From: Levilinea saccharolytica
Lineage (GTDB): Bacteria; Chloroflexota; Anaerolineae; Anaerolineales; Anaerolineaceae
Length of the DNA: 64,000 nt
Direction of reading: 5' to 3'
NCBI RefSeq assembly: GCF_001306035.1
Contig: NZ_LGCM01000042.1
Span: 57,773 to 121,772, forward strand
A program made the translations under genes and the position numbers. Below are positions 59,480-64,000 of this stretch, in pieces (the stretch's first letter is position 1; each line of letters opens with the position of its first letter). The notes below the pieces were generated by a model. It did no database searches. It saw only the letters and a program-made list of their open reading frames with translations, and was not told the origin of the DNA.

Positions 59480-60382
59480 ATGGGATCCGGAATGAAATCA
59501 AAGCAGCAAGGGGACGCGCCTCTGGCGCGTCCCTCCCTTCCCAAAATCAACTGGAACTGGCTGGGGGTTATGCCGTTTTTTCTCTTCGCGCTGCTGTTCC
59601 TCATTCTGCCCGCCAGTTCCCTTTTTGTCGGTAGTTTTCAGGATAATCAGGGCCAGTTTACGTTTAACAACATCAAGAACCTGTTCACACCCTATATTCT
59701 GAATTCTTACAAACTGACCATTCAGGTCAGCCTGGTGACGGCGGTCGGCGGAGCCTTATTTGGCTTCCTGATGGCGTATGCCGTCACCCTGGGCGGGCTG
59801 CCGCGCTGGCTGCGCACCGCTCTGACCACCTTTTCTGGGGTTGCCAGCAACTTCGCGGGCGTGCCCCTGGCCTTCGCCTTCATTTCCACCCTGGGGCGTG
59901 TGGGTCTGGTGACGGTGATCCTGAAATCCTTAGGGATCAATATTTACCAGCAAGGCTTCAATCTGTACTCCTTTTGGGGCTTATGCCTCACCTACATGTA
60001 CTTCCAATTCCCGCTTATGGTGCTGATCATCAGCCCGTCGTTGGATGGGCTGCGGCGCGAGTGGCGGGAAGCCTGTGAGAATTTGGGCGGCTCTTCGTGG
60101 CATTACTGGCGGCATGTGGCTTTGCCCATCCTGACCCCGGCGCTCATTTCCACCACGATTCTGCTGTTTGGCAACAGCTTTGGTGCCTACGCCACCGCCT
60201 ATGCCCTGACGGGCGGCTCCTTGAACCTGGTGCCCATCATCATCGGTGCGCAGATTCGCGGCGATGTGCTGCACGACACCGGCCTGGGCTATGCTTTGGC
60301 CCTGGGCATGGTGGTGATCATGGGCGCCAGCATTTTGGGCTACACTGTTCTGCAAAACCGTGCGTCGAGGTGGCTGCGATGA
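59480..60382 (+). CDS. ABC importer permease 1 (PotB-like)
   Basis: A 300-residue membrane protein with about six segments and the BPD_transp_1 EAA loop (WREACENLGGSSWHYWRHVALPILTPALIS, about 195-222). ATG 59480 directly abuts the upstream stop; ATG 59492 in the same frame is equally possible and has a GGA-rich RBS. The N-terminal cytoplasmic tail of about 30 residues is longer than usual. Confidence 0.88.
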   Translation: MGSGMKSKQQGDAPLARPSLPKINWNWLGVMPFFLFALLFLILPASSLFVGSFQDNQGQFTFNNIKNLFTPYILNSYKLTIQVSLVTAVGGALFGFLMAYAVTLGGLPRWLRTALTTFSGVASNFAGVPLAFAFISTLGRVGLVTVILKSLGINIYQQGFNLYSFWGLCLTYMYFQFPLMVLIISPSLDGLRREWREACENLGGSSWHYWRHVALPILTPALISTTILLFGNSFGAYATAYALTGGSLNLVPIIIGAQIRGDVLHDTGLGYALALGMVVIMGASILGYTVLQNRASRWLR

Positions 60383-61158
60383 AACGCTCTCGCTTTTGGT
60401 CCTGGTTGTGGATTGGCCTGGGCATCCTGTACTTTTTCATCCCGCTGCTGGCCACGCTCAACTTCTCGCTGCGTATGAAGAAAGACGTAATCAGCCTGAT
60501 GGCGTATGAAAAGGTGCTGGCTGACCCTGGGTTTGTCAAATCATTCACCTTTTCGGCGGAGATGGCCTTTTTCACTATTTTGGCCAGCATGATCCTGATC
60601 GTCCCCACGGCCTATTGGGTGCATCTGCGGCTGCCGCAGGCCAAGCCGATTGTGGAGTTTATCACCTTACTGCCCTTCGTTATCCCCGCGATCGTGTTGG
60701 TCTTCGGCCTGATCCGTATTTTCAGCCGCCCTCCGTTTGTGTTGACCGCCAGTCCGGCGTTGTTGGTGGCAGGTTATGTGGTGCTGTCTTTTCCCTACAT
60801 GTATCGAGCGGTGGATAACGGCCTGCGTGCCATGGACGTGCGCTCACTCACTGAGGCAGCCCAGTCTCTGGGGGCGGGGTGGGGGACCATTCTGCTGAAG
60901 GTGATCTTCCCCAACCTGAAGGTGGCTTTGCTGAGCGGCACGTTCCTGACCTTTGCCATTGTCATCGGCGAGCTGACTCTGGCTTCGCTGTTGGCCTGGC
61001 CTGCGCTGGGGCCGTACATGGCCTTATTAGGACAAAACCGCGCCTATGAACCAGCGGCGCTGGCAATTATGTCCTTTGCCCTCACCTGGGGCATGATTGG
61101 CCTGATCCAGGTCTTTACCCGCGGAACGTCTGGGACGGCCCTGGGCGGTATGAAATAG
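60379..61158 (+). CDS. ABC importer permease 2 (PotC-like)
   Basis: A 259-residue membrane protein with six segments and the EAA loop SLTEAAQSLGAGWGTILLKVIFPNLKVALLSG (about 155-186). Start ATG 60379 overlaps the permease 1 stop by 4 bases; upstream reading in this frame is antisense-like and rejected. It forms the membrane channel with permease 1. Confidence 0.88.
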   Translation: MKRSRFWSWLWIGLGILYFFIPLLATLNFSLRMKKDVISLMAYEKVLADPGFVKSFTFSAEMAFFTILASMILIVPTAYWVHLRLPQAKPIVEFITLLPFVIPAIVLVFGLIRIFSRPPFVLTASPALLVAGYVVLSFPYMYRAVDNGLRAMDVRSLTEAAQSLGAGWGTILLKVIFPNLKVALLSGTFLTFAIVIGELTLASLLAWPALGPYMALLGQNRAYEPAALAIMSFALTWGMIGLIQVFTRGTSGTALGGMK

Positions 61159-61174
61159 CACAACGAGGTCCCTC

Positions 61175-62233
61175 ATGGCATTTTTAGAGATTAACAACGT
61201 CAACAAACGCTTTGGCCAGTTCGTCGCTGTCGAAGATTTTAACCTCAAGGTGGAGCGGGGGGAATTTGTCTCTTTCCTGGGTCCCAGCGGCTGCGGCAAG
61301 ACCACCACGCTGCGCATGGTGGCCGGGTTTGAAATGCCGACGGAAGGCGAGATTTTGATCAGCGGCGCAGACGTGACCCATAAGCCGCCGAACCAGCGCA
61401 ATGTGGGTATGGTGTTCCAAAGCTACGCCCTGTTCCCCAACATGACGGTGGCGGATAACATCGGTTTTGGGCTGAAGGTGGCGCGTAAGGGTAAAGATGA
61501 GATCGCCAAAGTGGTGGATGAAATGCTGGCGCTGATCCACATGGAATCCTTCCGCCAGCGCTACCCCTACCAGATGTCGGGCGGGCAGCAGCAGCGCGTG
61601 GCCTTGGCCCGCGCCCTGGCCATTCACCCGCAGGTGCTGCTGCTGGATGAGCCGTTGTCTGCGCTGGACGCCAAAATCCGCGTGGAGCTGCGCACGGAAA
61701 TCCGCGCCATTCAGCAAAAGCTGGGCATCACCACCATTTACGTCACCCACGATCAGGAAGAAGCTCTGTCGCTCTCGGACCGCATCGTGGTGATGAAAGA
61801 CGGGCACATCGAGCAGGTGGGGTCGCCCTTCCAGATTTACAACTTCCCCGAAACGCCCTTTGTGGCCTCTTTCGTGGGCACGCTGAACGTGGTGGACGCC
61901 GTGGTGCGCGATCCGCAGAGCGGGGCACTGACCGTGGACGGGCAGGAGATCCAAACCGCCCAGCCGCTGTCGGTTTCCGCAGGCCAGACGGTGCGCATCG
62001 CCGTGCGGCCCGAAATGCTGCGCATGACCGCCAACAGCGGCAGCGGCGGCACCAACGAGCTGAGCGGCACGGTGGACACGGTGACCTTCTTGGGCTCGAT
62101 CGTGCGCGTGCAGGTGCGGCTGGAAAAGAGCAAGCTGTTCTTTGATATGTTCAACAATCCGCACCTGGTTCCCCCTCAGGTGGGAGAAAAATTGACCGTG
62201 TATTTCCCGCGCGAGGCCTGCCTGGTGGTGTAA
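61175..62233 (+). CDS. ABC importer ATP-binding protein (PotA/FbpC-like)
   Basis: A 352-residue ATPase: Walker A GPSGCGKTT (about 36-44), Q-loop MVFQSYALFPNMTV, signature MSGGQQQRVALARAL (about 134-148), Walker B LLLDEPLSALD (about 156-166), H-loop THD. The C-terminal TOBE-type region (about 240-350) can be regulatory. It completes the importer started at 58265. The terminator at 62262 ends the operon. Confidence 0.92.
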   Translation: MAFLEINNVNKRFGQFVAVEDFNLKVERGEFVSFLGPSGCGKTTTLRMVAGFEMPTEGEILISGADVTHKPPNQRNVGMVFQSYALFPNMTVADNIGFGLKVARKGKDEIAKVVDEMLALIHMESFRQRYPYQMSGGQQQRVALARALAIHPQVLLLDEPLSALDAKIRVELRTEIRAIQQKLGITTIYVTHDQEEALSLSDRIVVMKDGHIEQVGSPFQIYNFPETPFVASFVGTLNVVDAVVRDPQSGALTVDGQEIQTAQPLSVSAGQTVRIAVRPEMLRMTANSGSGGTNELSGTVDTVTFLGSIVRVQVRLEKSKLFFDMFNNPHLVPPQVGEKLTVYFPREACLVV

Positions 62234-62261
62234 GCGGCTAGCGCGGCAGTCTGCACGGACA

Positions 62262-62303
62262 AGAACGCACCCCTGAGTGATTTCAGGGGCGCGTTCTTTT
62301 TTT
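62262..62303 (+). terminator. Rho-independent terminator of the ABC importer operon
   Basis: AGAACGCACCCCTGA pairs with TCAGGGGCGCGTTCT with one mismatch, followed by seven further T residues. It lies between the convergent importer and eutL genes; the T-run is on the + strand only. Confidence 0.88.
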
Positions 62304-62325
62304 CTGGTGATGTTCCGGCAGCGGA

Positions 62326-62997
62326 TCAGTATTCGATGGGGCGCCGCGCGACTTCGAGGACGGCATCCTGAAAGGCCAGGGCAGCAGCCTGACAGGCCGA
62401 CTGTGTGCCGGTGAGCACTGCGCCCATGAAGTTGGTTTCGGAGGGCGGGGGGGTGTACGACGCCAACTGCACATCCGCGGCTTTGAGGGCCGCATCCAGC
62501 CCGTAGACGCCCTCCAGCGGGGGGGCGATCAGATAGGCGATGGGCGAGCCGACAGGCACGCCGCACAGCTGCGACAGGTAGCGGCCGGTCTGTGAGATGA
62601 CGTGGGGGAAGAAGGCGATGGTGCCCTCGGCGTTGGCGCTGTACCACAGGGCGCGGGTGCTGAGATAGCGCAGGGCGGCGTCTAAACCGGCGCGCACCTC
62701 GGCGGGGTTGGGCCCGGCGAGCAGGGCGATGATCTCGCCCGAAAGCGGGCCGGAGGCGTGGCGCGCGCCCGCGTAAAACGAATGGGCGTAGACGACTTCC
62801 ACATCGGCCATTTTGGTGGCCTCGTCAATGGAGACGTAGGTGGCGTCGTCGTTATCGGCGGTCAGCAGCCCCAGGCTGCGCTGATCGGGCCGCAGCCCCA
62901 ACTGGCGGGCGTATTCGGGGGCCACGCTGGGGATCAGGCGGACTGCCAGAGCGTTGGCGGGGATGGGGTCTAAAATGGCCATGCGCACCTTCCTCAC
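62326..62997 (-). CDS. eutL: Ethanolamine microcompartment shell protein EutL
   Basis: A 223-residue tandem-BMC-domain shell protein forming pseudohexameric trimers with a gated pore. The diagnostic EutL patterns are LGLLTADNDDATYVSIDEATKMADVEVVYAHSFYAGARHASGPLSGEIIALLAGPNPAEVRAGL and FFPHVISQTGRYLSQLCGVPVGSPIAYLIAPPLEGVYGLDAALKAADV. It implies an ethanolamine-utilisation microcompartment, though other shell genes are outside the window. It overlaps eutC by 4 bases. Confidence 0.93.
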   Translation of the reverse strand: MRKVRMAILDPIPANALAVRLIPSVAPEYARQLGLRPDQRSLGLLTADNDDATYVSIDEATKMADVEVVYAHSFYAGARHASGPLSGEIIALLAGPNPAEVRAGLDAALRYLSTRALWYSANAEGTIAFFPHVISQTGRYLSQLCGVPVGSPIAYLIAPPLEGVYGLDAALKAADVQLASYTPPPSETNFMGAVLTGTQSACQAAALAFQDAVLEVARRPIEY

Positions 62998-63773
62998 TGT
63001 TCCAGCAGCTTGAGCTTGACGCCGGCTGCCTGGTGTTGGATCATTTTCTGCGCCATCTGCACGGCGAAGGCCCCGGCTTCGAGGGGGTTGGTGCCGCCGC
63101 CGTCGTAGATATTGCAGATGACGTCCCGCTCGGCATCGGTGTGTCCGGACTGCGGGCGGTAGGCCATGTAGGCGCTCATCGATTCAGCCCGCCCCAGGCC
63201 GGGACGCTCGCCGATGAGCAGGATGAGCACGTCGGGGTGCAGCAGGTCGCCGATGTCGTTCATCACGCCCACGCGGCAGAACTGGATGAAGAAAGGCGTG
63301 CCCAGGCTGAGCCCTGCCTGGCGAAACCCAGCCTCCAGCACGGGCATGATCTTGCGCAAATTGGCCTCCACGGCCGCGGCGCTGAGGCCGTCGCCGACGC
63401 AGATCTGCACGTTGGGGTTCTTGACACAGTGCTGGCTGATCTGGGCGCGGGCCTCGTCGCTGAGCTGGCGGCCCAGATCGGGGCGCAGCAGGTATTCGGC
63501 TTTGCCGCCGGTGACGCGGGTCTGCACGCGCAGGAGTTTGAACTCGTCCAAGAGCTGCGGGTCCACGTCGCGCAGCAGAGCGTCCTGAGTCACGGCCAGA
63601 TCGGCTTGAAAGAGCACCAGCGAGCGGGTGCGCACGCGCGGCCCGGCGCGCCCCACGCCGATGCGGGCGGTGGTGGCGTTCATCAGGGCAGTTAGGCCCT
63701 CGGCGTCCAGCGGGCGGTCAATGCCCGGCTCGGCGCGGGCTTCGTCGCTGGTGGGGTCGGGCAGGTCAATCAC
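62994..63773 (-). CDS. eutC: Ethanolamine ammonia-lyase small subunit (EutC), 5' end abnormal
   Basis: A 259-residue EutC from GTG 63773. With EutB it converts ethanolamine to acetaldehyde and ammonia using adenosylcobalamin. Core motifs: TTARIGVGRAGPRVRTRSLVLFQAD, LRPDLGRQLSDEARAQI, CVGDGLSAAAVEANL, ILLIGERPGLGRAESMSAYMAYRP. The usual N-terminal helix of EutC is missing: codons upstream of 63773 continue as a P-A-A-P-T-A-A-A-S-G-G-L linker and hit a TGA at 63822-63824 without any ATG or good GTG. A frameshift or a joint near 63820 is likely. eutB, normally just upstream, is not found there. Confidence 0.85.
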   Translation of the reverse strand: MIDLPDPTSDEARAEPGIDRPLDAEGLTALMNATTARIGVGRAGPRVRTRSLVLFQADLAVTQDALLRDVDPQLLDEFKLLRVQTRVTGGKAEYLLRPDLGRQLSDEARAQISQHCVKNPNVQICVGDGLSAAAVEANLRKIMPVLEAGFRQAGLSLGTPFFIQFCRVGVMNDIGDLLHPDVLILLIGERPGLGRAESMSAYMAYRPQSGHTDAERDVICNIYDGGGTNPLEAGAFAVQMAQKMIQHQAAGVKLKLLEQ

Positions 63774-64000
63774 CAGACCGCCGGATGCCGCCGCGGTGGG
63801 GGCCGCGGGACTGCGCCGTGCTCAAGGTCAACCACCTCAGCCTGACCTTCCCCGGTGAACGCGAAGGGCTGCGCGCCTTGCGGTCTCCGGCCATGTTCTG
63901 ACCGATGAGGTCCACCACATAAGTGGCTTCCGAGTGGTCGTCCGCAGCCTCAAACAGCACCAGCCGCTCCCCTGACCCGCGGTCGGTAAAAAGGTGCTTG
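63766..64000 (-). CDS. Unidentified open frame at the window edge (partial)
   Basis: The frame is open from the edge (KHLFTDRGSGERLVLFEAADDHSEATYVVDLIGQNMAGDRK...) to a stop near 63766. The first ~40 residues look like real coding sequence; after about 63870 the text turns Arg/Ser/Pro-rich and overlaps the eutC start. It is not the C-terminus of EutB. I do not recognise it. The + strand of 63818-63898 (VLKVNHLSLTFPGEREGLRAL) resembles the beginning of an ABC ATPase, adding to the impression of a disturbed region. Confidence 0.25.
   Translation of the reverse strand, partial: KHLFTDRGSGERLVLFEAADDHSEATYVVDLIGQNMAGDRKARSPSRSPGKVRLRWLTLSTAQSRGPHRGGIRRSGD

Noticed and set aside
63818..63900. A + strand ABC ATPase gene
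   Set aside because: Only about 20 residues look right before a stop codon follows; there is no Walker A. It is mentioned only as a sign of a possible joint.

Overview
The window is about 60% GC and densely coded, and it reads as a member of the Chloroflexota, most likely class Anaerolineae. This is an inference from gene content: a kinase with ten GAF domains, DUF4388 and MglA-like signalling genes, a helicase-associated-domain protein, an archease-RtcB pair, a FhaA/FhaB-like pair close to a fused SEDS-transpeptidase gene, a single-chain pyruvate:ferredoxin oxidoreductase, and dispersed ATTGCGAG...GAAGCAATC repeats. No rRNA or ribosomal-protein cluster is present to confirm it.

Positions 1-7400 are structurally odd. 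Positions 1-1950 are the inverted copy of 4279-6228 (x pairs with 6229-x), so kbl appears twice and the end of a helicase-associated gene is repeated. The 2.3 kb between the arms holds a 5'-truncated lipoprotein-like gene, a 3'-truncated membrane protein gene meeting the start of an opposing secreted-protein gene, tRNA-Gly and tRNA-Cys under a strong promoter, a second partial tRNA-Cys 3' end, and a field of repeats. This may be a real rearrangement or an amplification/assembly chimera.

Positions 7400-20900 form a signalling block on the + strand. First comes an operon of a DUF4388 protein, an MglA-like GTPase, an alpha/beta hydrolase, a V4R-domain protein and a left-handed beta-helix protein. 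Then come a response regulator with a degenerate GGDEF domain, a 2310-residue hybrid of ten GAF domains and a histidine kinase, a CheY-like receiver, and a hydrolase paralogue that has lost its nucleophile serine.

Positions 20900-40500 carry mostly housekeeping genes: lspA, a RluA-family pseudouridine synthase, threonine aldolase, a membrane diguanylate cyclase, purine nucleoside phosphorylase, a GNAT protein, a 7TM-GAF-HTH sensor, an S1 protein, ftsK, a CDP-alcohol phosphatidyltransferase, lgt, an ABC exporter whose permease is fused to SpoIIM, an MBL hydrolase, an HNH nuclease, a TIGR01777 epimerase and a polytopic membrane protein.

Positions 40500-46750 (- strand) hold APH(3')-like kinase, FhaA-like, FhaB-like, an HhH protein, mtnP and a RodA/FtsW-PbpA fusion whose transpeptidase motifs are all replaced. 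The order resembles the actinobacterial fhaA-fhaB-pstP-rodA-pbpA locus.

Positions 46800-64000 carry archease-rtcB, ybaK, a PHP protein, secG, a solute-binding protein, a PduO-type cobalamin adenosyltransferase, DUF554, nifJ/por, then an ABC importer behind a structured leader RNA, and convergent eutL and eutC. PduO (adenosylcobalamin) and EutC (adenosylcobalamin-dependent lyase) fit together, and PFOR indicates anaerobic acetyl-CoA metabolism. The eutC 5' end is abnormal and eutB is not seen.
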